Shown in pieces: positions 43,817-52,181 of a DNA stretch of 64,000 bases. The DNA is from Pseudomonas sp. PDM04 (lineage in GTDB: Bacteria > Pseudomonadota > Gammaproteobacteria > Pseudomonadales > Pseudomonadaceae), in assembly GCF_014851765.1 (NCBI RefSeq), contig NZ_JACVAI010000003.1:62001-126000 (forward strand), in the 5' to 3' direction. Position 1 is the stretch's first letter. Each line of letters opens with the position of its first letter. The notes under the pieces are model-generated. The model was not told the DNA's origin and searched no databases. It saw only the letters and a program-made list of their open reading frames with translations. Both the position numbers and the translations under genes were made by a program.

Positions 43817-45010
43817 TCAATGGGTGATCAGAAAGCCGATAAACGGAATGATCAGCAGCGTACTGATGGCCATGGACAGCACATTGCCGATGAAGCCATG
43901 CATGTCGGCCGGCAGCCGTCTGGCCAGTTCACAGGCCAGGGGTGGGGCAATCAAGGCCCCCAGCAGTGCGCTCATGACGATCACCTGCCAACTGCCGCCA
44001 TACGTCAGCAGTGCTGCCGGCACGACTGAAACCAACGGAATGTAGGTGGGGTACCAGCCATGCACCATCCAGTGGCGACGCCAGATCACGATGCCCAGGG
44101 CTGAGGTCAACGCCTGGGCGCCGATCAGTTGTGGCAGCAACAGCGAACCGTAGACCGGACTCGCCGGATTCAGGGTGAACGCCAGCAGCGCACCGAGGAT
44201 CAGGCCGAGACTGGCCCACTCGTTGCCATAGAACGGCGCTTCCGAAAAGTCCGCGAGGATTCGGCGCAGGCTCCAGATCACGCCGTAGTCGGGCGTTTCG
44301 CGGGTGGCGGGTTCGACAGGCGGCTCCACGGGTTTCACCGGGTTCACCAGACCCGGTCGATAGCGACAGAGCAGGAAGGCCAGGACGCTGGCAAGCGCCA
44401 TGCCCGAGACATTGCCAATCACCACCGGCAACCCCAGCGGATTGCACACGTAATTGACCATCAGCAGGCACGCCGGCGTCACCAGCACGGCGCCCATGAT
44501 TGCGCCGTTGATCGTGACCTTCCAGCCGCCACCGAACATCAGCACCATCGCCGCAGGCAGTGAAACGAACGCGACAAACGTGGGTTGCCAACTGGCGGCG
44601 GTCACCGTCCAGCCCCAGAGCAGATTGCTCAGCAGCAGCCCGAGCAACGAACTGGTCACCAGCCACGGCCACAAGCCGCTGCCGTAGCAGATGGCAAAGC
44701 CTTGCCAGCGCTGCCGTGTGCGGTTTGCCCAATAGGCCAGGTATGCGCCGGCCAGCAGGCCAATGGAAGCGAATTCGTGCTTGTAGAACGCCACTTCACT
44801 GATATCGCCAAGCACCCAGCGCAGCCAGGCCCGCGGATCGGGAAGGGCCGTCAGCAGATCGTGGTAACCCGGCCAGGGGGCCGACCAGTGCGTGCGGTAG
44901 GTGAGTGACAGCCAGAGCACCAGCAGTGCGGTGCCGATCATCAGCAGGATGACTGCCGTGTCCAACAGCGATCGTTGGCCCGGGCGATTTTTCTCGGTCG
45001 AGGAGTGCAT
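43817..45010 (-). CDS. Unrecognised membrane protein with internal duplication
   Basis: 397 residues, strongly hydrophobic, with roughly ten membrane segments. Residues 65-214 and 249-395 repeat each other: GDISEVAFYKHEFASIG aligns with ADFSEAPFYGNEWASLG, WQPTFVAFVSLPAAMVLM with WYPTYIPLVSVVPAALLT, and IGNVSGMALAS with IGNVLSMAIST. A proline-rich linker (NPVKPVEPPVEPATRE) joins the halves. Each half has a GG-x-W-x-V turn. I do not recognise the family. Its ribosome site AGGAGG lies in the tail of the truncated nitrilase gene just upstream, so the two are in one unit. A transporter is plausible. Confidence 0.75.
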   Translation of the reverse strand: MHSSTEKNRPGQRSLLDTAVILLMIGTALLVLWLSLTYRTHWSAPWPGYHDLLTALPDPRAWLRWVLGDISEVAFYKHEFASIGLLAGAYLAYWANRTRQRWQGFAICYGSGLWPWLVTSSLLGLLLSNLLWGWTVTAASWQPTFVAFVSLPAAMVLMFGGGWKVTINGAIMGAVLVTPACLLMVNYVCNPLGLPVVIGNVSGMALASVLAFLLCRYRPGLVNPVKPVEPPVEPATRETPDYGVIWSLRRILADFSEAPFYGNEWASLGLILGALLAFTLNPASPVYGSLLLPQLIGAQALTSALGIVIWRRHWMVHGWYPTYIPLVSVVPAALLTYGGSWQVIVMSALLGALIAPPLACELARRLPADMHGFIGNVLSMAISTLLIIPFIGFLITH

Positions 45011-45013
45011 GAG

Positions 45014-45280
45014 TCAGGCCTCCTGTCGGGCGAAGTCGATCCAGAGTCGCACGCTGGGCCCGTCGGGCACGCCTTCGGAGTGCGCAAATGCATCCTGTCG
45101 GTTGTTGAAAAAATAGCCCGTGCTGCTCAGCTCCGGCAAGACGATGAGGTTGGCGCCGCCCTTGACCGCTTCCTCGGCCAATTCCAGGCTGCGATGCAAA
45201 TTGTCCTGCCGATTCTCGACGCCGACCTGCGGACTGAATTGCACGACTGCGACACGAACAGGGCTCGTTGGCTCGCTCAT
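45014..45280 (-). pseudogene. Truncated carbon-nitrogen hydrolase (nitrilase family)
   Basis: 88 residues starting MSEPTSPVRVAVVQFSPQVG. It keeps the N-terminal third of a nitrilase/amidase, including the catalytic Glu in LIVLPELSSTGYFF, then stops after FARQEA. The Lys and Cys of the Glu-Lys-Cys triad and some 180 residues are missing. The stop is followed by CTC and the ATG of the membrane protein, and AGGAGG covers the last codons, which fits a deletion that fused the gene end to the next gene's leader. Non-functional as an enzyme; possibly kept as a leader. Confidence 0.75.
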
Positions 45281-45580
45281 TCCGATGACCTCTTTTTATT
45301 GTTATTCACGTTGTTTAACCGCGTGTTTATTAGGTGTTGAAACGACGAGGGAGGAACAGTCAGCGGATTCCGGGCAGGTTGTAGTCCTTGTCCGAATATG
45401 TACGAAGTATTTCGAGCAGGCTGTGCAGGGAGGGTGTACGACAGAGCCCATGCATTGGGTGCACAGGCTCTGGAATGGAGGTGTCAGTTTTCAAGCCGGT
45501 AGTGCGGGAGGTCGCTCAGGGTGAAGTCACCGTTGAAGCTCGCTGCGGTCTTGTTGCAGGTATGGATCACCGCATTTCGT
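45281..45580. other. Intergenic region between the nitrilase remnant and the GlxA-type gene
   Basis: 300 bases with no coding signal and lower GC near 45295-45340 (TTTTTATTGTTATTCACGTT). It should hold the promoter of the remnant/membrane protein unit. No clear -35/-10 pair or terminator was identified. Confidence 0.5.
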
Positions 45581-46576
45581 TCACGCCGCCTGCTGGAACT
45601 GCTGGCGATACTGGTTCGGCGACAACTCCGTGTGCTGGCGGAACAGGCGGGCGAAGAAGCTCGCGTCGTCGTAGCCCACTTCATAGCTGATGGTCTTGAT
45701 GCTTTTGCGGCTGCCGGACAACAGGCCCTTGGCGGTTTCGATGCGCAGTCGCTGCAGGTAGTGCAGCGGTTTGTCACCGGTGGCCGTCTGGAATCGGCGC
45801 ATGAAGTTGCGAATGCTCATGCCGTGCTCGCGCGCGACGTCTTCGAAGCGGAACTTGTCGGCAAAATGTTCTTCGAGCCAGTGCTGGATCTGCAGGATGA
45901 TCACATCCTGGTGCAGCTTCTGTCCGCCGAAACCGATACGCCCCGGCGAATAGCTGCGCTGCACTTCGTAGAGGATGTCGCGGGCCACGGCCTGGGCGAC
46001 GTTGGCGCCGCAAAAGCGCTCGATCAGGTAAATGTAGAGGTCGCATGCCGAAGTGGTGCCGCCTGCGCAATACAGGTTGTCGGCGTCGGTCAGGTGTTTG
46101 TCCTGATTGAGATGGACCCGGGGGAAGCGTTCGGCGAAGGCGTTGAAGAAGCGCCAGTAGGTGGTCGCTTCCTTGCCGTTGAGCAACCCCGCTTCGGCCA
46201 GCCAGAACACCCCGGTGGCTTCGCCGCACAGGACCGCGCCGCGAGCATGCTGCTGGCGCAGCCATGGCAGTACCTGGGGATAACGTTGGCACAGGGTTTC
46301 GAAATCGTCCCAGAACGCCGGGAGGATGATCACATCGGCATCTTCCAGGCCGCCGTCCACGGGCATGATCACATCGCTGAAGCTGTTGACCGGTTTGCCA
46401 TCGGGGCTGACCAGGCGCGTTTCGAACGCCGGTGTCAGGCCCAGACCCAGTTGTTTGCCGTAGCGCAGGCTGGCCAGGTGGAAGAAATCCTTGGCCTGCA
46501 TGAGGGTGGAAGCGAAAACCCGGTCGATGGCCAGGATGCTGACGCGCCGCAAGGGCGTGGAGGCTTGGTTAGACAT
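45581..46576 (-). CDS. GlxA-family AraC-type transcriptional regulator
   Basis: 331 residues. An N-terminal DJ-1/PfpI-like domain (VSILAIDRVFASTLMQAKDF; GAVLCGEATGVFWLAEAGLL) is joined to a C-terminal AraC HTH pair (FEDVAREHGMSIRNFMRRFQ and KTISYEVGYDDASFFARLFR). The Cys of the usual C-T-G-x-F elbow is Ala here, so the first domain is a sensor rather than an enzyme. GlxA-type regulators often control catabolism of nitrogen compounds such as betaines or arginine. It lies divergent from the acyl-CoA dehydrogenase gene across about 140 bases, which may be its target. Confidence 0.9.
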   Translation of the reverse strand: MSNQASTPLRRVSILAIDRVFASTLMQAKDFFHLASLRYGKQLGLGLTPAFETRLVSPDGKPVNSFSDVIMPVDGGLEDADVIILPAFWDDFETLCQRYPQVLPWLRQQHARGAVLCGEATGVFWLAEAGLLNGKEATTYWRFFNAFAERFPRVHLNQDKHLTDADNLYCAGGTTSACDLYIYLIERFCGANVAQAVARDILYEVQRSYSPGRIGFGGQKLHQDVIILQIQHWLEEHFADKFRFEDVAREHGMSIRNFMRRFQTATGDKPLHYLQRLRIETAKGLLSGSRKSIKTISYEVGYDDASFFARLFRQHTELSPNQYRQQFQQAA

Positions 46577-46719
46577 AATTCAACTTTATTCTTATAGGGG
46601 AAAGTGGTCACCAGACGGCTGGATCGTCTTATTTTTTGTCGGATGTGTCCAGTGTCCTGTATCGGTCGCGCCCCTTAGTCTCTGAAGACCAACCCTCTAA
46701 CAAGAACGACAGGTGCCGC

Positions 46720-47856
46720 ATGATCCCCAGAACCTTGTTCAGTCCCGAGCACGAACTTTTTCGCGACAGCGTGCGCACGTTTCTCGAAAAAGAGGCCGTG
46801 CCGTTCCACGCACAATGGGAAAAACAAGGCTATATCGACCGCCAGCTCTGGAACAAGGCGGGGGAGGCGGGAATGCTCTGTTCGCACCTGCCGGAAACCT
46901 ACGGCGGACTGGGCGCGGACTTTCTCTACAGCGCGGTGGTGATCGAGGAGGTGGGTCGCCTCGGCCTGACCGGCATCGGTTTTTCCCTGCATTCGGATAT
47001 CGTCGCGCCATACATCCTGCATTACGGCAGTGAAGCGCTGAAGCACAAGTACCTGCCCAAACTGGTGTCCGGGGAAATGGTCAGCGCGATTGCCATGACC
47101 GAGCCCGGCGCCGGTTCCGACCTGCAGGGGGTCAAGACCACCGCCGTGCTCGATGGCGACGAATACGTGATCAACGGCTCCAAGACGTTCATCACCAACG
47201 GCTACCTGGCGGACCTGGTGATTGTCGTGGCCAAGACCGACCCGAAGGCGGGCGCGAAGGGCACCAGCCTGTTCCTGGTCGAAGCCGACACACCGGGCTT
47301 CGACAAGGGCAAGCGTCTGGAAAAAGTCGGGATGAAGGCGCAGGACACCTCGGAGCTGTTCTTCCAGGACGTGCGCGTGCCCAGGGAAAACCTCCTGGGG
47401 CAGGCCGGGATGGGCTTTGCCTACCTGATGCAGGAGTTGCCCCAGGAGCGCCTGACCGTGGCGATCGGTGGCCTGGCCTCGGCCGAGGCGGCGTTGCAAT
47501 GGACGCTGGATTACACCCGCGAGCGCAAGGCGTTCGGCAAGTCGATTGCCGAGTTCCAGAACACCCGGTTCAAACTGGCGGAGATGGCCACCGAAATCCA
47601 GATCGGCCGGGTCTTCGTCGATCGCTGCCTGGAGCTGCACTTGCAGGGCAAGCTCGACGTGCCAACTGCAGCGATGGCCAAGTACTGGGGAACCGACCTG
47701 CAATGCAAGGTGCTCGACGAATGCGTGCAGTTGCACGGCGGCTACGGCTTCATGTGGGAATACCCGATCGCCCGGGCCTGGGCCGATGCGCGGGTACAGC
47801 GGATTTATGCCGGCACCAATGAAATCATGAAGGAGATCATTGCGCGGGCGCTTTGA
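46720..47856 (+). CDS. Acyl-CoA dehydrogenase, long-chain/isovaleryl type
   Basis: 378 residues from the ATG at 46720 (MIPRTLFSPEHELFRDSVRT). FAD-binding and substrate motifs AIAMTEPGAGSDLQGVKTTA, TFITNGYLADLVIVV and LHGGYGFMWEYPIARAW are present. The base is likely the Glu in QELPQERL, as in long-chain acyl-CoA dehydrogenase; the C-terminal site of medium-chain enzymes reads IYAGTNEIM and lacks the Glu. This sets it in the LCAD/IVD group. Physiological substrate unknown; the GlxA-type regulator upstream may control it. Confidence 0.9.
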   Translation: MIPRTLFSPEHELFRDSVRTFLEKEAVPFHAQWEKQGYIDRQLWNKAGEAGMLCSHLPETYGGLGADFLYSAVVIEEVGRLGLTGIGFSLHSDIVAPYILHYGSEALKHKYLPKLVSGEMVSAIAMTEPGAGSDLQGVKTTAVLDGDEYVINGSKTFITNGYLADLVIVVAKTDPKAGAKGTSLFLVEADTPGFDKGKRLEKVGMKAQDTSELFFQDVRVPRENLLGQAGMGFAYLMQELPQERLTVAIGGLASAEAALQWTLDYTRERKAFGKSIAEFQNTRFKLAEMATEIQIGRVFVDRCLELHLQGKLDVPTAAMAKYWGTDLQCKVLDECVQLHGGYGFMWEYPIARAWADARVQRIYAGTNEIMKEIIARAL

Positions 47857-47877
47857 TCGGCGTTTGACCGCTGTGGC

Positions 47878-47976
47878 CCCATCGCGAGCAGGCTCGCTCC
47901 CACAAGGGGTCTGAGTGTTAGCACAATATGTGTCCACACCCAGAACTGTGTGGGAGCGAGCCTGCTCGCGATAGGG
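47878..47976. repeat. Inverted pair of REP elements
   Basis: CCCATCGCGAGCAGGCTCGC (from 47878) and CTCGCGATAGGG (to 47976) flank a spacer of about 45 bases between two converging genes. Confidence 0.9.
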
Positions 47977-47988
47977 CCTGACGATCCA

Positions 47989-49029
47989 TCAAGGCGCCGG
48001 GTTCGGGTGATCCTGGTGAATCGCCTCGATCCCCGCCAGGACTTCATCCGACAGCTTCAGGTCGAAACTGGCAATGTTGCTGTCCAGTTGCTCCAGGGTG
48101 GTTGCGCCGATGATGTTGCTGGTCACGAACGGTTGCTGGGTCACGAAGGCCAGGGCCATTTGCGCCGGGTCCAGGCCGTGTTCACGGGCCAATGCCACGT
48201 AACGGCTGCACGCCGCTTCGGACTGCGGATTGAAATAGCGGCTGAAGCGGCTGTAGAGGCTCAGGCGACCTTTCGGCGGACGGGCGCCCCCTTCGTACTT
48301 GCCCGACAGGAAGCCGAACGCCAGCGGCGAGTAGGCGAGCAGGCCACACTGTTCGCGGATGGCGATTTCCGCCAGGCCCACTTCGAAGCTGCGGTTGAGC
48401 AGGTTGTACGGGTTCTGGATCGACACGGCGCGCGGCCAGCCCCGGGCTTCGGCCAGTGCGAGGAAGCGCATGGTGCCCCACGGCGTTTCGTTGGACAGGC
48501 CGATGTGGCGGATCTTGCCGGCTTTGACCTGTTCGTCCAGCGCTTCGAGGGTGTCCTCCAGTGGCGTCAGGTTGGCTTCGATCTTGTGCTTGTAGCCGAG
48601 CTGGCCGAAGAAGTTGGTGCTGCGTTCCGGCCAGTGCAATTGATAGAGATCGATGTAATCGGTCTGCAGGCGCTCGAGGCTTGCGTCCACGGCTTCGGTG
48701 ATGTGCTGGCGGTTGTGCCGCAGGTTTTTGTCGCGGATGTAGTCGATGGTGTTGCCGGGGCCGGCGATCTTGCTCGCCAGGATCCAGTCGGCGCGATCAC
48801 CACGGCGCTTGAAGTAGTTGCCGATGTAGCGCTCGGTGGTGGCGTAGGTCTCGGCCTTGGGTGGCACCGGATACATCTCGGCGGTGTCGATGAAGTTGAT
48901 CCCGGCGCTCTTGGCGCGCTCGATCTGGGCAAAGGCTTCGGCTTCGCTGTTTTGCTCGCCCCAGGTCATGGTGCCGAGGCAGAGGGCGCTCACGTTCAGA
49001 TCGGTACGGCCTAGCTGGCGATAGTCCAT
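47989..49029 (-). CDS. NADP(H)-dependent aldo/keto reductase, Tas type
   Basis: 346 residues from the ATG at 49029 after AAGGAGCACCTG (MDYRQLGRTDLNVSALCLGT). Catalytic Asp and Tyr in NFIDTAEMYPVPP, Lys in WILASKIAGPG and His in YQLHWPERSTNFF match the Tas group of aldo/keto reductases. The TIM-barrel continues through LLAYSPLAFGFLSGKY. Substrate unknown. It converges on the acyl-CoA dehydrogenase gene and is divergent from rplM. Confidence 0.9.
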   Translation of the reverse strand: MDYRQLGRTDLNVSALCLGTMTWGEQNSEAEAFAQIERAKSAGINFIDTAEMYPVPPKAETYATTERYIGNYFKRRGDRADWILASKIAGPGNTIDYIRDKNLRHNRQHITEAVDASLERLQTDYIDLYQLHWPERSTNFFGQLGYKHKIEANLTPLEDTLEALDEQVKAGKIRHIGLSNETPWGTMRFLALAEARGWPRAVSIQNPYNLLNRSFEVGLAEIAIREQCGLLAYSPLAFGFLSGKYEGGARPPKGRLSLYSRFSRYFNPQSEAACSRYVALAREHGLDPAQMALAFVTQQPFVTSNIIGATTLEQLDSNIASFDLKLSDEVLAGIEAIHQDHPNPAP

Positions 49030-49274
49030 CAGGTGCTCCTTGGGCAAAACAATCATAAAAGCAGGTTGAAATATTTTTCGCAATCTGCATAATTGCGCAC
49101 CTCTTTCTGCAGTGGAAGTGATGCGCCGCCGCCGAAGAATCTTGCCGTTGAACGGACGCGCCGACCCGAGCCCCCGAAAGCGTCTGTATCCGGCTGCCTT
49201 TGACTTGTCAAAGTACGCACTATTCAGTAAGATCCGCCGTCTAATTTACAGGGCGGCCCCTGAGGCTATAAAGA

Positions 49275-49703
49275 ATGAAAACTTTTACTGCTAAACCGGA
49301 AACAGTAAAGCGCGACTGGTTTGTCGTCGACGCTGCTGGTCAGACCCTGGGTCGTCTGGCCACCGAAATCGCGAGCCGTCTGCGTGGCAAGCACAAGCCT
49401 GAGTACACTCCTCACGTTGACACCGGCGACTACATCGTCGTTATCAATGCCGAGCAGATTCGTGTGACCGGTGCTAAAACCACTGACAAAATGTACTACT
49501 CCCACTCCGGTTTCCCGGGCGGCATCAAGTCGATCAACTTTGAAAAGCTGATCGCCAAGGCCCCTGAGCGCGTGATCGAGACCGCGGTCAAAGGCATGCT
49601 GCCTAAGAACCCGCTGGGTCGCGACATGTACCGTAAGCTGAAAGTCTATGCGGGCGCTGCACACCCTCATACTGCTCAGCAGCCCCAAGAACTGAAGATT
49701 TAA
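49275..49703 (+). CDS. rplM: 50S ribosomal protein L13
   Basis: 142 residues, standard length. [20 protein letters not shown] and the L13 signature [20 protein letters not shown] are visible. It is paired with rpsI 14 bases downstream, the universal L13-S9 operon. The AT-rich leader at 49190-49274 includes a palindrome TTTGAC-TT-GTCAAA near 49199 that overlaps a possible -35 element. Confidence 0.99.
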   Translation: MKTFTAKPETVKRDWFVVDAAGQTLGRLATEIASRLRGKHKPEYTPHVDTGDYIVVINAEQIRVTGAKTTDKMYYSHSGFPGGIKSINFEKLIAKAPERVIETAVKGMLPKNPLGRDMYRKLKVYAGAAHPHTAQQPQELKI

Positions 49704-49717
49704 CGGAATAGTTCATT

Positions 49718-50110
49718 ATGTCGGCGACTCAAAATTACGGCACTGGCCGTCGCAAGACCGCAACCGCACGCGTTTTCCTGCGTCCGGGCACTGGTAACAT
49801 CTCCATCAACAACCGTTCGCTGGAAACCTTCTTCGGCCGCGAAACTGCCCGCATGGTAGTTCGTCAGCCGCTGGAGCTGACTGAGACTGTCGAGAAATTC
49901 GACATCTACGTCACCGTGATCGGCGGTGGTGTAAGTGGTCAAGCTGGCGCAATCCGCCACGGTATCACTCGCGCTCTGATGGACTACGACGAAACCCTGC
50001 GCGGCGCTCTGCGCAAAGCTGGCTTCGTTACTCGCGACGCCCGTGAAGTTGAACGTAAGAAAGTCGGTCTGCGTAAAGCGCGTAAGCGTCCGCAGTACTC
50101 GAAGCGTTAA
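49718..50110 (+). CDS. rpsI: 30S ribosomal protein S9
   Basis: 130 residues. [20 protein letters not shown] at the start and the basic tail [14 protein letters not shown], whose final Lys-Arg contacts P-site tRNA, are intact. Follows rplM directly; a strong terminator separates it from petA. Confidence 0.99.
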   Translation: MSATQNYGTGRRKTATARVFLRPGTGNISINNRSLETFFGRETARMVVRQPLELTETVEKFDIYVTVIGGGVSGQAGAIRHGITRALMDYDETLRGALRKAGFVTRDAREVERKKVGLRKARKRPQYSKR

Positions 50111-50132
50111 TTCGCTTTCACGTTCAAAAAGA

Positions 50133-50166
50133 ACGCCCAGCCCCTCACGGAGCTGGGCGTTTTTTT
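50133..50166 (+). terminator. Intrinsic terminator after rpsI
   Basis: ACGCCCAGC-CCCTCACGGA-GCTGGGCGT stem followed by seven or more T. Confidence 0.95.
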
Positions 50167-50376
50167 ATGTGTGCGATTTATCAAAGAATTGCTCTGTGAC
50201 AACGTGCCACATCCGTAGAGCCCCTATACTGCAAGGCTTGGCACTGGAGCCCTTCGGTAATTACCTTGTCAGGATTGGGGCTTTTCATTACCATTCGGCA
50301 AAATTTTTATAAGTACATAGTTTTATTTAGTAGATGCCTGATTTAACAGGCCACAAAGCTGATGGGAGAGGACTGA

Positions 50377-50970
50377 ATGAGCAATGACGGCGTGAATGCA
50401 GGCCGGCGTCGCTTCTTGGTAGCAGCCACATCCGTGGTGGGTGCTGCAGGAGCGGTGGGGGCTGCGGTCCCGTTCGTGGGGTCATGGTTTCCCAGTGCCA
50501 AGGCGAAAGCCGCAGGTGCACCGGTGAAAGTGAATGTCAGCAAAATCGAGCCAGGCCAGCAGATGGTTGCTGAGTGGCGCGGTCAGCCGGTGTTCATCGT
50601 CCGCCGTACCGAGGAAATCCTGGGGAATCTGAAAAAGATCGAGGGCCAGCTGTCTGACCCGACCTCCAAGAACTCTGTTCAACCGACATATGTCGATCCG
50701 CAAGTGCGTTCGATCAAGCCCGAGATTCTGCTGCTGATCGGCATCTGCACGCACCTGGGTTGCTCGCCAACCTTCCGCCCGGAAGTGGCGCCTGCGGATC
50801 TGGGCAAAGACTGGGTAGGGGGTTATTTCTGCCCTTGCCACGGCTCCCACTACGATTTGGCTGGCCGTGTCTACAAGTCGCAACCTGCGCCTTTGAACCT
50901 GCCGGTTCCCCCGCATTCCTATGAGTCCGACGAGATCATTGTCGTTGGCGTCGATACGGAGAAAGCGTGA
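50377..50970 (+). CDS. petA: Ubiquinol-cytochrome c reductase iron-sulfur (Rieske) subunit
   Basis: 197 residues. A twin-arginine signal/anchor (GRRRFLVAATSVVGAAG) is near the N-terminus. The 2Fe-2S ligands are in CTHLGCSP and CPCHGSHYD, both complete. It donates electrons from quinol to cytochrome c1 in the bc1 complex. The stop overlaps the petB start (TGATG), so translation is coupled. Confidence 0.98.
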   Translation: MSNDGVNAGRRRFLVAATSVVGAAGAVGAAVPFVGSWFPSAKAKAAGAPVKVNVSKIEPGQQMVAEWRGQPVFIVRRTEEILGNLKKIEGQLSDPTSKNSVQPTYVDPQVRSIKPEILLLIGICTHLGCSPTFRPEVAPADLGKDWVGGYFCPCHGSHYDLAGRVYKSQPAPLNLPVPPHSYESDEIIVVGVDTEKA

Positions 50971-52181
50971 TGAGCAAGTTCATGGATTGGGTTGATGCGC
51001 GCTTTCCCGCGACCAAAATGTGGGAAGACCATCTCAGCAAGTACTACGCCCCGAAGAACTTCAACTTCTTCTACTTCTTTGGTTCCCTGGCACTGCTCGT
51101 TCTGGTCAACCAGATCGTCACCGGTGTGTGGCTGACCATGAGCTACACCCCTTCGGCGGAAGAGGCATTCGCTTCCGTCGAATACATCATGCGCGACGTC
51201 GAGTACGGCTCGATCCTGCGCCTGCTGCACTCCACCGGCGCTTCGGCGTTCTTCATCGTGGTCTACCTGCACATGTTCCGTGGCCTGCTCTACGGTTCGT
51301 ACCAGAAGCCGCGTGAGCTGGTGTGGGTCTTCGGCATGCTGATCTACCTGGCGCTGATGGCGGAAGCCTTCATGGGCTACCTGCTGCCATGGGGTCAGAT
51401 GTCCTACTGGGGTGCCCAGGTAATCATCTCGCTGTTCGGTGCGATTCCGGTGATCGGCGACGACCTGACCCAGTGGATCCGTGGTGACTACCTGATTTCC
51501 GGTATCACCCTGAATCGCTTCTTCGCCCTGCACGTGGTGGCCTTGCCGATCGTGATCCTCGGCCTGGTGGTGCTGCACATCCTGGCGCTGCACGAGGTCG
51601 GTTCGAACAACCCGGACGGCGTGGACATCAAGAAACACAAGGACGAAAACGGCGTACCGCTGGACGGCATTCCGTTCCACCCGTACTACACCGTGAAAGA
51701 TATTGTCGGCGTGGTGGTGTTCCTGTTCGTCTTCTGCTCGATCGTGTTCTTCTTCCCTGAGATGGGTGGTTATTTCCTCGAGAAGCCGAACTTCGAAGTG
51801 GCGAACGCGTTCAAGACCCCCGAGCACATTGCTCCGGTCTGGTACTTCACGCCGTTCTACGCGATCTTGCGCGCGGTTCCGGACAAGCTGCTGGGCGTCA
51901 TCGCCATGGGCGCGGCCATCGCTGTGCTGTTCGTCCTGCCGTGGCTGGACCGTAGTCCGGTCAAGTCGATGCGCTACAAGGGCTGGCTGAGCAAGATCTG
52001 GCTCTGGGTGTTCTGCATTTCGTTCGTGATCCTGGGCGTGTTGGGTGTACTGGCGCCCACTCCGGGTCGTACGTTGCTGTCGCAGGTCTGCACCTTCCTG
52101 TACTTCGCCTACTTCATTTTGATGCCGTTCTACACCAGGCTCGAGAAGACCAAACCGGTTCCGGAAAGGGTGACTGGCTGA
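50970..52181 (+). CDS. petB: Cytochrome b of the bc1 complex
   Basis: 403 residues, membrane subunit holding two b hemes and the quinone sites. The PEWY-like region reads PVWYFTPFYAILRAVPDK, and FMGYLLPWGQMSYWGAQV and LHSTGASAFFIVVYLHMFRG carry heme-ligand helices. Start at 50970 overlaps petA's stop; its own stop overlaps petC (TGATG). Standard proteobacterial cytochrome b. Confidence 0.98.
   Translation: MSKFMDWVDARFPATKMWEDHLSKYYAPKNFNFFYFFGSLALLVLVNQIVTGVWLTMSYTPSAEEAFASVEYIMRDVEYGSILRLLHSTGASAFFIVVYLHMFRGLLYGSYQKPRELVWVFGMLIYLALMAEAFMGYLLPWGQMSYWGAQVIISLFGAIPVIGDDLTQWIRGDYLISGITLNRFFALHVVALPIVILGLVVLHILALHEVGSNNPDGVDIKKHKDENGVPLDGIPFHPYYTVKDIVGVVVFLFVFCSIVFFFPEMGGYFLEKPNFEVANAFKTPEHIAPVWYFTPFYAILRAVPDKLLGVIAMGAAIAVLFVLPWLDRSPVKSMRYKGWLSKIWLWVFCISFVILGVLGVLAPTPGRTLLSQVCTFLYFAYFILMPFYTRLEKTKPVPERVTG

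Noticed and set aside
50210..50260. Sigma-54 promoter before petA (TTGGCACTGG...)
   Set aside because: The -12 GC element at the required spacing is absent.
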